Assembly (NCBI GenBank): GCA_905250075.1
Contig: CAJNOP010000009.1
Location: forward strand, 2,375,581-2,439,580
Source of the DNA: Rotaria sp. Silwood1
Lineage: Eukaryota > Rotifera > Eurotatoria > Philodinida > Philodinidae
DNA length: 64,000 nt
Direction of reading: 5' to 3'
Within the stretch, counting starts at the first letter, position 1. Each line of letters starts with the position of its first letter. The notes under the pieces were generated by a model. It was not told the DNA's origin. It ran no database searches and worked only from the letters and a program-made list of their open reading frames with translations. The position numbers and the translations under genes were made by a program. Below are positions 1-12,817 of the stretch, piece by piece.

Positions 1-1584
1 TTATTGGAATGAGTATTTTTTTTTGACATATAGAGTTCGAATGCATCTACCATGTACATAGCGTTTGTTTAGTTGTTTACGTCATCTTTGAGCAATGTAG
101 AGATATATGAACAATATCGTTAGACGACAGAAAAAGAACAGATCTTGAAATTTTCCTACTCTGAAATCTACTTCAGAATATTCATGAATTCTGCACAATT
201 TTGTTCTAATTTCAAGACTTTCACGATGGCCTACCTGACTTCAAAAAACTCTCACAATTTTCTCGACTGTTTTTGAATTTTCGTCACTTTTCCTCAATTG
301 GTTGAGCATTTGAGAATTTTTACAAGTTTTCGTCAAATTTCTTTGCTTTTTCTGAATTTATCTGATTTGTTTTGTACTTTGGTACTTCTTTCGTTTTCCA
401 TAGTGTCTTCGAAATTTCTACAACACTTTTGTGAAATTTTTCCATTATTGTAAGTCTCAAAAATATGGCAGGTCAAAGTGAAAGCCTTGCCTTTTTTACT
501 TGTTTATAAGTATATTTGACATATTTTCACTTTGTTCAAAGAAGAATCAGACATTTAAACAAAAGCCTATGTAAATAGTAAATGTCTTTAATGCCATTGT
601 ATATAGATATGTTGCACTTGAGCCTTAATATGTCAAAATAAAATAAAATATTCATTTCAATAAGGACAAAACTTTTGTCCTGCACTAATCCATAAGATTC
701 CATTAATTCATAACATAAAAAGTGTTTTCAATATACGTACATATCGCAACAAGACTCACAATCATGAATTAAAAAAAGAGCTTTTTAATAAAATACCATC
801 CTAGATAGAGTATAAATCTTCGAAATACGATAATAGCTTTTAATTGTCTGAAACTTTATAGTTGATTGGATATTATGCTTGAAGAAAAAAAATCATGTTT
901 CACTTGTTGTCAATATTACTTTTGTTATTATTAAAATAGTTGTTTACAATTAACATAATTTAAAATAGAAACAAACTCTTAAGCTTACATTAACAAAAAA
1001 AAAGTAAAATAAAATTTTCATTCTGATTGAATTTTTTTCAGTGAATTTTAGTAGACTAAGAATTGATCACAAGTCCAATGCTTAGAGTTTTTGTATATAA
1101 ATTAATTCGATAAGAACAATATTAAGAATAGTATGGAAATATTAAAACCTCTCATCAGATATAATTTTATTTGCTAATCAAATGTTGAAGAGATTGCTTA
1201 GCTTTCATGTGAAAGTTTACTCGTTATTAAATCATTTTTCTGAGAAAGAATGAAATATTTTCGTATTTACGTTATGAATGAATTGAAAAGCAATTTAAAA
1301 AAAGGCTTAGATCGAACTAAAATGATACATAGAGAGGGAAAAGGCAGCAAAATATTATTAATTAAGTTTTCTGTGGTGTGGGTGAGCGTTAGGCTGTATG
1401 AATGAGCATGATATGAAGATTGACACCAAAAGCAACATTCAACATCATAGATCTCTCACACTTACCCATTCTTAGTATCAAATTCAAACATTGTGATTGA
1501 AAGAAAAAAAACAGTGACATCATTGATATTCTCTTAGATATTAAACAGAATGCTGTGTTTTCTAGCTTATGTCTAATTTGTTGA
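1..1584. other. no gene recognised
   Basis: AT-rich sequence with frequent stops in all frames. Positions 140-450 contain loosely repeating T-rich phrases (GAATTTT/CACTTTT type) on the + strand, but no clean repeat period. I see no coding exon or RNA gene here. Confidence 0.6.
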
Positions 1585-1802
1585 CTACCCATGTGATGAA
1601 AACTGGCGATTAACCGTGGTTTTACCGGTCCGGCTACCGGCTACTTGACATAGAAGAACCGCGATTAACCGAAGAGAATCGCAGTGAACCGCTACTTTTC
1701 CCCGGTTTACCGCAGTAAACAAGCAGTTTTTTTCGCTTTACCGCTTCCTACCGGTTAGCCGGTTTACCGCTAAAAATGATCAGGTTTTTATGACATGGGT
1801 AG
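1585..1802. mobile_element. MITE-like element with ACCG-rich core
   Basis: About 218 bp bounded by imperfect inverted ends of about 19 bp: CTACCCATGTGATGAAAAC on the left, and the complement of GTTTTTATGACATGGGTAG on the right. The interior is much more GC-rich than its surroundings. It consists of variants of ACCGCNNTAACCGG and its complement, so it is quasi-palindromic. No open frame runs through it. A clean target-site duplication is not visible; only TGTTG is shared by the flanks. The plan matches the elements at 20715 and 49787, which suggests a non-autonomous DNA transposon, but the superfamily is unproven here. Confidence 0.6.
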
Positions 1803-4800
1803 TGTTGTGCACACAGAAAATATGAAAAAGAATTGAATAGGATAAACGAAATAATTCCATCATATATAATCATTGGATTATGTATGAACGCAAGATTCTA
1901 TTATAGAAAAGCTTCTGTTAACCACAGCACTTTCAGTTTATTTAGTAGAGGTATGCTTTCAATAATTTACAACTTTCAAGCATTATTCAGAGGATAAGCG
2001 TCACATGGCTATCGAGAGATAATTGAACAGTTCAAAACAACAGCATATTCTTGATTTCCAGCTGGTTAAGGCAGTACTGGTGGTTGTAATTATTGTGAAG
2101 GACATTGTAGAAGATAATTGATAATGATTCTAGAACAAGTTAAGACCATTAGTGGTTATCAACAGCAAATGAACTTTAAAACGAAAAGAATTGATTCATT
2201 AGCGGTAGCTCAATTTTTGGTAAATAAATGTTCGTGCATAGACTCCAATAGATTTTCATCTATGCATTGAGGAACACTAGAACAATGCCAGACACATTGT
2301 TAGTCTATTGCAAACTCATTTATCAATGGACAAGTAACTTTTTCACACTTGTCAGATGGTATCTACAGAAAAAGTTCATGCAAAGATTGTGGATATAAAC
2401 ATCTCTACTTATCGGAATAAGATGACTTTGTTATCTATATGAACTAACACTTTATCATGGCATAGTGTAATCAAGAATTGACATTTTAATTATTTTGAAT
2501 AATTTCTTTTAACTTGTTAAGCTCGATTGAATATTGCCGATGGAACATAAACAATTTGCGGCACTTGGTTTTGACATAGGCATCATAGCATCGAATTAAG
2601 AAGTCTTAATATTGGGAGTTTGCTATGTTGTTGTTTAGGACGTCATTTCTAACTTTTGCATATTAAGAAATAAATATTTGTTCGTCTTCTCGAATTGGAG
2701 TACGCAGATCTAGGATAGGTTGCATGACTGGAATAAACGATGAAGGGTGAGACGATTAAAAGGAGTTCAGGTTCATGCATGCATCTACATTTCATTCTCA
2801 AAGAAGAAGTCAATCAAACGTTTATTTATTTATTTTTCATTGACTTTAGTCATCTCATTAAAAATTTCATGTGATGTTTCTTTTTTGAAAACACTTAACT
2901 CATTTCGTTTCTGACCGATTAAAGAGATATATGTGTTTGCATTATCTTAATATAATTACATATATCATTAAGAAAAAGACAATGGTTATCTGATGACTAT
3001 AATTAGAAAAAAATGATCTAATCCTAATTACAATTTAAAATAGTTCTTATAGTATACTTATCTAGTATGAGAAAACAGCTTTACAGTCTCGATTAGTGAT
3101 GAACTTTGATCTTCGATGATGAGAAGGTGGTATATAATCAGCATTTGTTTTCGAAGGACATCTAGGATCATATTATCATTTCCATAGGGAAAGTATCGAA
3201 GAAAATTGTTATAAGAAAGATTCAGCTACCACTGATCTTGACAGTGATCAGGTCACATATTCGATTTGAAAGTACAAAAAGTGCAAGTCTCACAGATTTT
3301 TCATCATTCTCCTAGAATTTCAAACAATAATAAATGATTTTAATCCGATCTTTTTTAACATTGAAACCTTTGCAATGCTAAAAGAAAGATATTCAAGTTT
3401 CTTATATTCTTTTGTTTTTTTTTCTGTCAATTGTTGCAATAGACTTGAATGTCGTTAAAATGATCATAACTATGTAAAACGAAAACTTATCAACTCAAGA
3501 ATCATTTTTGATGTTTTTTAGTTTCATAAGTCTAACAGTTTCTTCGTAGGAATTCGAAAAACTATTTGATTTTGATCAATTCTATGTGCAATATACAACT
3601 TTGGAATATGTCTTGAATAGATTCATAAAATCACGTCTATAGCACATTTTATTTTATGTATTATAAGTTTTTCTCACACAATTAATGTTTTTGTGTATTA
3701 AAATATAACTGGTCGAGTTTTTTAAACACCTCTTAATAGTCAACAATCGGGATGATTCTTAAAAATTAAATTTAAACCGCTACTCGAAACGGAATAAGCA
3801 GAGATCACAGTTAATGTGTTTAAAGTGGCGCATAGAAAAATTTCCAAAATGACGTATCAACACAGAGAACATGTATATACAGTCAAAGCAAAATATGTGT
3901 TTGGAATCTGCATTGTTTATCTTCAGATTGATTGATCAATAAGATTGAATTGAACCGAAGTAGTCAGAACTTTCAAAAAAATTGACATAACATTCGTTGA
4001 AAAAGAAATTTAATATAAAATATCCCTCGAACCATTCCTCAATAATTTATCTTTTATCTAATAACAAAAATATTTTTTATAAAAAATAATCTATCATATA
4101 TTTTTCACTAAATATCAATCATAACTAAGATGAAAGTGTTTTTCTTTTCTTTTTTTCTCGTTTGATTAAAGCATATATCATAATTGAATACTGAAATTTT
4201 CTTATTGGTACGTGTAAAAAGATTATTTTAATATTATATTTTAGTTTTTCTTCTTTATTAATCAAATTCTTCCATACATATTTATTAGTATAATATTACT
4301 AAATATTTGTATAAGAATTTTCAGTTTTGAGACGAAAAAAGAAAATCATCAGTTTTTTTTTATAATGAATGAAAGACAAAATAATGCTTCATCACTTTAT
4401 TTTAAATAATAAGATGCCAATGAATGAATCGATTGTGAATGAATAATAATAAAAATAAATAAAATAAACAGAACGATAAAACATCGTCGAAGCCACATAT
4501 TGTTTGATTTAATTTCTTTTTCAGATTTATTGATAAAAAAGTCCTGAAAAATAAACATTTTATAATTCCTAATGTTTATTATAAAACAAATAGGGAAAAC
4601 ATTACACATTGATAAATTGAAGAACGAAAGAGAAATCGTTCGAATTCTCGAATATAATACATATTCTTTTTTCTTTGCTCTTCTTGTCTTTGCTTTTTAT
4701 CCATATGAAAAATCTCACATTTGTCTTTGTCTGCAACTATATTTGTTGTTATGGAAGTTATTGACGATTTAACTACTTCGTAGATGCAAATGTTGGTAAA

Positions 4801-7147
4801 TCAAAAAAAGAAAAGAAAAAGAACAACGCGATAATATATTTAAATACGTATGAATATAAATATATTTCTCATCGATTGTGCAATACATTCTCCTTTTTGC
4901 TTATGAAAGTTTAAAAACTCGATGTATTTCGGATTTTTTTAATTTTTATGTTCACCAAAATTAAATTTAATATTTGTCTCTTTTAGAAGAATTTTTTAAT
5001 TTTTATAAATTGTAAAAAACCAGAAGATGGATGACTGAATCTTCAAACATCATTAAAGAAACATTGATAGAGAAAGATAAGAAAAAGTAAGGACCACTAT
5101 ACGTAGAACATGTTTGACTATTATGTATGGTAATGTGCTATCGAAGCATTGGATCATGAAAATTAGTATTGAGGAAGCGTGAAGTTGGACACATTAAGAT
5201 TTCTGTGGACAGATGAGTTTTTGAAGCTGATATAGGGAATTGAATACGTCAGATATGTGAAATGAGAGTGGTTGCTCTTCGAGTTGGATCGAAGCTCACG
5301 CTTACTATTTTATGATGAGTCTTGAAAATTGTCTTTCACGTTGATAGGGATGATACTGTGTCAGAAAGATGAATAGAAAGTATGAATAATTGATATTCGA
5401 ATTAAACATCATAGATCTACATGTTGTTAGCAAAAACAAAGAAAAAATAATGAAAAATTATTCGATTTATGAGTCATTCTTTATCAAACAGTCAAATCAT
5501 CAAAATTGCCTTTGTCTTAAAGCGATACTGCATATGGTATATAGTGTCATTCAAGCAGAAACAAGATCATCAGTACTAATGGTAATGTTTCTCGAAGTTT
5601 TGTGGTATTAGCCGTTTTTTGACAGTTGAGATCAGATATTCAATCATCATCTTCTACACAATATTTATATATGAATAACCCAAGTGGATCATATTGCTTT
5701 TTTTACCGTTCTTAGTCGATCATACTCAGCTTGTGAGCAGAAAAATTTCTGTTATCTATGCGTTTTGTTTTAGTCAGCCTCGTTCATATAATAGCCTACC
5801 TGAGTATTATTTGAAAGAGTACTTAATATTTGTACTTGACGAATGATTTCAGCAGCAACTGCTTGTTGACATTCTATAAAAGCATCATCAGACTAATCTT
5901 GAGCATAGTACACATGAAGAAGAGCAATGCACCATGCTGGATTCACGCTATTATTTGATTTGGATGTGTTAGATGTTTGTTTGTCAGCTACCAGACTAAC
6001 GATTAGCCACCTTCACACATCCAGTCCAAACTCTACAGCCTTACAAGTCCAATCGATGCTCCTACCTATATCGCACAGCCTCACATCCCTACACACTGCA
6101 CGACACCTTGCCTACACTCACACACTGAAGTGTTAGCCGTTTATAAAGTATGTCATGCTATTCATCTACAGTGATAATACGAATGCGTGATAGAAAAGGA
6201 GGACCTCTCGTACTAATTAGATCCTAAAGGACGAAGTCTTTCTGAGTTTCATACATGTACAGAATCAGTGAAGTATCAGAAAACGCTAGTCTGATATATA
6301 TGTATAAAACAAAAATGAAATTCAATTCGAACTGTGTCATGCATCGATTTCGAATTACATCATAGTTTCATCAATATGTACCACGATTGAGTATGTCAAA
6401 GTATCTTGCGTGAGACTTGCAATACGATGCATAACGCTCTAAGTTATCAACTTATGGCTCGCGAGCCGATCGCAAAAACACAAACAATTCATATTCATTT
6501 GTGGATAATTCTATAAGCGTGGTGTCCTGTAAACAGTGAGCGTAGCTTTGAGAAAAGCCTTTTTAACAAGTATGAGGACAAGTACTGATTCTTCAATCTT
6601 CTTTTTGATCGTCAAAATAATTAAAACTATCAAATTGGACAAATATTCTTATGAAAATGTGCATGGGTTGTTGATTAATTTGATTTTTACTTAGAAAGTT
6701 TCAGAACAATTGTTTTTACAGCTTGTCTTTTGGAACTATCATGGGAGATAAAAAGATTTAAGAGGTGATCGTTGAAATGAGCAGACTTAACGAAAGTTCA
6801 GCCTTATCGTAATACCTCTTACAATATTTCTCAAAAGTGCAACTGATTCGATTGAACACTTCAATAGCATTGTTCTCGATTAAGAAGAAACAAGTTTATT
6901 AGTCAAATTTTGTACAGCTAATTCGGAACGATCGAGATTTAAATTTTCAGCATTCAATTTCATAGAATTAATCTTGAAAAACTCGCAAAACATGTTGAAA
7001 AAGTTTCTCAACAATAAAATATATGGATCATCCGTTATGAATTCGACAACTGATTAATCGAATCTTAAAGGAGATTACGACTAAACACAAAAAAAAATAG
7101 AAACAGTCATGTAATTATAATAATCCAGAATAGTAAAACTAAAAATG
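1803..7147. other. no gene recognised
   Basis: More than 5 kb of AT-rich sequence without a coding exon that I can support. Positions 5995-6130 are rich in C and A on the + strand and give a 69-codon open frame of low-complexity Ser/Thr/His/Leu composition, which I do not call. Confidence 0.5.
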
Positions 7148-8368
7148 TTAAGGCAATTGGTAAAGATTGATATCTTTTTCTAACAGTATGACAAATACAT
7201 CGTCATTTAATTGAATAGCATCCCAAGGTTTTGCACTTCGTATTTCTTCTGCAATGCGTATTTCGTTTTCAGAAATTTGTAATATAGCTGAATCATTCGG
7301 ATTGATCACTAACCACTGACTATTGTTTAGGAAACAGCATCGAATTCTGAGATAATTTGTTATTGAACCAAGTTGAATTATTCGAAATCGTTCAAGTGTT
7401 GTAAATGAGCATAGATCGAAATGTATTTGATTATGAGTATTGACAATTATTAGAGCCAATGTTGAATGATTCGATGCCAAACTTTGGATGGATTCGTTTT
7501 CTTGGCAAGACATAGGTGGTCGATATTGATTGATGTATTGAATTGAAGGTTTAAGACTGTACTTGAAAATCGATGAAGCGAAATTCCATGTCGATAGTAA
7601 TAATGTATCTTCAGAGCACGTTCCACAATACCAAAAGTTACTATTAGTGCTACTACGAGTAATTGGACATTGTTGGATGACCATTGTCTTGTCATCAAAG
7701 GTGAATATCTCTTCTGGTGTAATCAAAAAAAACCGAGCAAGCGTCGAAGACCAACAGATATCATAAAGCCGACCATGATTCCATATACTATCGTTCTGAA
7801 TATTCAATTGTTGATCGAGTAAACGGAGTTTATTCTGCTCTCCTACTAAAATATGATTTTCATTCGCTGCGATCGAGCAGTAAGGGTTTTCTCCTCTGAA
7901 TACTTGATATGGAGGCGGTAATGGTAACAGAATGTTTACTCTTGATATACGTTTTTTGATAGTAATGAAATAACCATCAATAATCAATTGTGGTAGAATG
8001 AATTCGTCGAGACGAAATTCGTTCATTTTCTGTTTAATAAATTGAATATGAGCATCGATCGTATTGATATGTTCTAGCGTTATGTTTTGCTCATAACTCA
8101 ATTGATTCACTTGATCTTGTAGCAGATTAAGTTCTATTTCATGTTTCATTCGTTCTTTATAGATGTATTGTTTAAATGCATATTTCGACCTTTCATAAAA
8201 CGGATAAATTTTGTTATGTGTTTCCGGATGGCATTTCTTACCTTCAATAATACATACAAATTGAACCGTAGAAATATCATTTATTTGATTCCAAAACACT
8301 TTGATTTCGTTGATAAACTGGTTGATTTTATCATAAAAAGAATCCGAGTCTGTTTTGTCTTCATCCAT
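7148..8368 (-). CDS. coiled-coil / beta-repeat protein, unrecognised
   Basis: Single-exon gene of 406 residues starting at a true ATG (complement of 8366-8368). I do not recognise a named family. Residues 1-35 are acidic and helical, and residues 70-135 look like a continuous amphipathic helix or coiled coil rich in Glu, Gln and Lys. The rest is a run of short beta-type segments with Trp and Asp turns, such as SIWNHGRLYDICWSS and NSNFWYCGTCSEDTLLLSTW, which resemble the blades of a beta-propeller. No signal peptide, membrane segment or zinc-finger cysteine pattern is visible. A coiled coil followed by a propeller is the plan of TRIM/NHL-like proteins without RING or B-box, but this is inference. 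The long uninterrupted frame with normal amino acid composition supports a real intact gene. Both neighbours are distant. Confidence 0.8.
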   Translation of the reverse strand: MDEDKTDSDSFYDKINQFINEIKVFWNQINDISTVQFVCIIEGKKCHPETHNKIYPFYERSKYAFKQYIYKERMKHEIELNLLQDQVNQLSYEQNITLEHINTIDAHIQFIKQKMNEFRLDEFILPQLIIDGYFITIKKRISRVNILLPLPPPYQVFRGENPYCSIAANENHILVGEQNKLRLLDQQLNIQNDSIWNHGRLYDICWSSTLARFFLITPEEIFTFDDKTMVIQQCPITRSSTNSNFWYCGTCSEDTLLLSTWNFASSIFKYSLKPSIQYINQYRPPMSCQENESIQSLASNHSTLALIIVNTHNQIHFDLCSFTTLERFRIIQLGSITNYLRIRCCFLNNSQWLVINPNDSAILQISENEIRIAEEIRSAKPWDAIQLNDDVFVILLEKDINLYQLP

Positions 8369-11300
8369 GCTGCGATTCTGTTAGCAAAAGTTGTAGAATA
8401 TATATAAAATACGTTTTCACGAGCTAACATCACCTATCTGTACTTAAACCTTTTGTTTTGAATACAGGTAAGTGGGACAAATCCCATGTAAACGGTGACA
8501 TTGGATTTTGTTTGTCGAAGGAAGATGAATCATTCTTTTGTAAGTGTGTGGGCAGAAGTGCAAAGCAAGCAATGACAAAGGAAAATGTCCATGAGATTAT
8601 TCACGATAGAAAATTCTAACGTAAACAGATTATAGTGACCATTTAGGAATTATCATGATGAGTAACTTCCTAGTTTGATTTATACATGAGTGGGTGGATC
8701 TCAATGGTTCAGCTTATATTTTTTTTTGTGAAAATATTCCAAATAAACATTTAGAGTGACGATAATAAACACATGATCCTATAACCAATAAATATTAGGA
8801 TCAAAGCAAGTGATTAGAAAGTCGTTAGTAGAATGATAAAATGTACATTATTCTACATCATCTACCTCATCAATTGCATCATGGCGGAATGAAATCAATT
8901 CGACCAGACAAAGTATTCAATTTTTTTATTGAAAAGCTTTTATTTCAACTCTTATAGATTCCGAGCATCTATGATTCTAAAGCTATTTGTGATTCTCAAT
9001 ACTGAAACAGGCATGTTCTCTCAGTATCTTGTCAAAAGTAGTTCCTTTCGACTAATCATCGATTTAGGATTCAACCTATATATTATGGTCATCTGAGTTA
9101 TTAGTATTTGAAGTTAATAACTCGAGTAGACAGTTAATGAATTATAGTTAGACAAAATTTTATTCGAAATATTCATCGAATTCGTTTTCATTAAGTTGTG
9201 AACTGAAAGTTTTCCTAGAGATTCAAGCATATTCACTTCGAAAAAACTAGCTAGACGGATTTAACCAGCTATTTCAAATTGGATACTGTTTGGGTACTAG
9301 TAATTAACTATTTAATTATTTATTGTAAAGGTACTCATTAATGAATCACTCTTAATGATGTCCGCTGATCGATGTTTCAGTAATAAGTAATTATTCACCA
9401 AATCAATCATTAATCGATTAGTCATCAATCACTTAATTAATCATTGATCAGATCAGTTCAGGTTTCTAGAAATCGGATCTGATATAGAATTATTACAGTC
9501 GTATTTATGATCCTTTTTTAGATCATCTTCTGGTATCTATTCCAGTAGTTCTTTGTTTTATGCTTCCTCCGCTCTTTAAATTGAAGTTCTGACTTTGAAG
9601 CTAACAGATGGGACAATAATTTCCATTACTATTTATATTTATATCTTACTGGTTGAAAACTAACATTCATTCGTGACACTTATTGATTTCATACTATGAA
9701 TGATGTTTGCAAAAAAAATAAAAATACACTTGAACTATTCATCGTGAGCAGTCTTTGATTCCATTCACGTAAGACGATTCCTAACTCAAAAATAAAAAAT
9801 ATTGAATCTATTATTTGAACGAAATAGCATGAACTATGTATGATTAATAGGAAGCGCATTTCTACATAGTCCTTATTTTTCGAAAATTTCAAAAGCTTTC
9901 TTAGCATTCGAAGACAAGATGAATAAATAACGAATCATGGATTAATTGAATAGAAATCGATGAAAAAAATATACTTTCTCAATATATCAAGTACACACTA
10001 ATAACGAATGCGATACAATGATGTATTTGAGTTACCAACTAATTCTGTTGTCGTCTGTTTAGTGCAAGCTTTTAGATGTACTCTATGGTTTCTATAGATT
10101 CCCACTGATCAAATTCAACAATCTGAACAGTGCGATTTGCTCGAGTCAGTCCTAGAAATGGAAAAGTACCGTTACTTGATCAGATAAAGTAACTGCTAGG
10201 TAACGATAGCTGCCCATCCGTAGTCAATATATCCACTGTGTCAATTTATAAAGTCTGCCACTATTTTGTGGCATTCTCAACTTAATGGAGTGTTCATGTA
10301 AGCGTGGCTTGTATGTCAATAGGTTTCAAAGAATCAGAATATGCGAAAAATAAATGATTATCAGGTACTATTATTTTTTCGAATTATTTTGTAATTTAAA
10401 AGTGCTATCCAGTGTAAGATGTCTCAGAAATGAGATTATGCGTTTGCAAATATTCTATATTCGTAGTAAAATTTTTTAATGACTTATCTAGAGCAATTAA
10501 AATGCATGAGTTTTTATTGTAATTCTACAAATATTTTCTTCCCAATGTACACAAGTATTGCATTTAAAACTTTCATGATTACACTTAAATGGTAGGATAT
10601 CTAGAATGATCATTTGCTTTAAGTATAAGATGAAAATTAGCGAAACGGAGTAATCCTAATCAGTGCCCAATAATATTGCTCAAGTTTTTTTTTCTTCAGC
10701 ATAAGATCAAGAAACTTTTGTAGCTGAAACGCGCAAATTTTTTGAAAATACTGTCCTAATGATACTCACTATGTCCATCAAATGAGAATCGAACTGAAAT
10801 TTAATTATAATCGCAGATTATTGTGACAAAGCGGGAGAATGGTCGTTGCCTATCTGCGTGCTCGATTGATGCACCAGCTCACTCATACAATGACGAGAAA
10901 GCAATTAGTCTCGATGAATTCGTAATCTTGAATTGAATCGATTTCTTTTTGATGGTCCATTGTAAAATCCAATCTTAGACATCTTATTTGTTATATAGAA
11001 TACTGGTGGTGCATTATGAAGAACGAGGAATCATACTTTAAAGAAATAAATCATCGTTATTTATAATCTACCATCGAAAAGAGTCTTGTCGAGAGAATCA
11101 ACAATGTCAATAGTCAAGATTAATACGAGAATACACGAATAGATTGTTGTCCATGGACCAAATAACTCAGTAAGATCTTGCTTTCGGTGTTGATTTGTTA
11201 AAAACCTGTTTGCTACTTTATAAATTTGCTTACTTCAGCTCGTATTTTGTCTCTATTTTTTTTCTTCTTTTACTTTTATTTTTTTTTGTTTTCTTATTTC

Positions 11301-12292
11301 ATTGTTCGAGCATGTTTTTATTACTTGTAACTGCTTTTCAAACGGAGGACAAAAAAGACAACAGGCTACTATCATAATTTTTACTACTTCATTCGATGTT
11401 TTTTATGACTGCTGCGCACTATTATGCTCGTGCACAAGATGACGACCGTAAAACATGCAAGTCATACATTTATAATAGACAATGTGCAGCACTAATATTT
11501 AACGTGAACAAGGGAAAAAAGAAGATGATGATATGAACAATGACAGTTCAACAAATAATCAATCTTTAAACAATGAATATATCGCAGTTGTTTGATCTGT
11601 ACTCTGTCTAGATCGATTTTTATCGACAGATAACTGTAGAGACAAATTGGTCAAGTGAAGTGACTGACCTACAAAAAGTTGATAAATAACAGAAAGAAAG
11701 ACGTAATGGTTAAATAGCATTTTGCTGTTCTACATCAATTCAAAATGATATTTTATCTCCAATCGTAAAGTTAACGTGTATGAATATGAACAGTTTATTA
11801 ATTGCTTTACCTTTCTTTTTCTCTTCGAAAAACAGCGAGCTTATCAAACACAGCATACTCGTCTTTGAACCTCTGAAGCGACTCGATTTCAATAATCTAT
11901 TACTGTTGAAAGCCGTAAGTCTCATTTTCTTTTGCTTTATTGTGACAAGGTATTGCTTGAGCAGCTGAATAGTGTAGGTTCTTAATAAGGTAAATCTATT
12001 CGTACTCAATCAAGATATTACAGAAACATATCTTCGTCTCACAGAGGCTTTATTATTTTCTTATGTCAAAATTGAAAGTATGTTCTCAGTGTTTTTTTTT
12101 CTAGTACTATAAATCGAAACCTTTTCGAATTAGTATTCTTGAAACGTTTGAATCTGAAGTAAGAATCATTTTTTCCATCAATTCGTTATCGGGAGAATGA
12201 GAGTACAGATATGTCATCTGTCTGCATTCTCAGAAACAGAGAGCATCAATTGACTTTGTCACATTTGTCTTTAAAGCAGCGTGCAGCTAGTA
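8369..12292. other. no gene recognised
   Basis: Nothing coding that I can support. Positions 9300-9460 are a dense cluster of ATTAATCA-like words on both strands (low complexity, possibly a decayed repeat). Overlapping open frames at 11740-12009 lie on opposite strands and have no recognisable content. Confidence 0.5.
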
Positions 12293-12817
12293 ATGGTGTC
12301 TTTCATGCAATATGCCTTCTCGTTATTTTTTCTTATGGCAATTGTTTCATTGGCGAAAGATGTTGATCTCCTTTTGAACATTTGCCCAGGTGATTGGTCA
12401 TGCCGTTTGGATGATCCCAATTCTTATTTGAAACTTACTCCGCCAAAATTCGATCCACATATCTACGAATATAACATTTACATTACTGACAAATATCCAT
12501 TCTACCATCGAACCAATCCGGTGACTGCTGAAATCTTTATCCGCATGAATGTTTCACATGGATTTCAAGATTCAGTCATCGCCAAGAGTGTCTTATATGA
12601 TGCTCTTGGAAAACGTATTCTTACAATGACGGACTTTGCATATAGTTCTGACGAGATGATGTTGATGTCAGCACTATTATGGAAACCACAAGATAGAGTA
12701 TCTGGCATTGATAGTAACGATCAACTGACAACACAACTAGTCGTCTATCGATTCAATGGTACTATGGCACCTCTATCTAGTCCACCATATACAATAAAAT
12801 TCAGACGTAATCAATAA
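12293..12817 (+). CDS. small secreted protein, unrecognised
   Basis: Single exon of 174 residues. The frame is open from a GTG at 12281, but the first ATG is at 12293 and is followed directly by a hydrophobic stretch (SFMQYAFSLFFLMAIVSLA), so 12293 is taken as the start. Residues 1-22 look like a cleavable signal peptide with a likely cut after Ala. The mature part begins with Lys-Asp, carries a close cysteine pair (CPGDWSC) and several N-glycosylation sequons (NVS, NGT), and ends in a basic tail. It is probably secreted and beta-rich. I do not recognise the family. The alternating hydrophobic pattern and lack of interruptions support a real gene. No neighbour is close enough to inform function. 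Confidence 0.7.
   Translation: MVSFMQYAFSLFFLMAIVSLAKDVDLLLNICPGDWSCRLDDPNSYLKLTPPKFDPHIYEYNIYITDKYPFYHRTNPVTAEIFIRMNVSHGFQDSVIAKSVLYDALGKRILTMTDFAYSSDEMMLMSALLWKPQDRVSGIDSNDQLTTQLVVYRFNGTMAPLSSPPYTIKFRRNQ

Noticed and set aside
5927-6136. 69-codon frame in C/A-rich sequence
   Set aside because: Low-complexity composition; could be a decayed simple repeat; no coding support.
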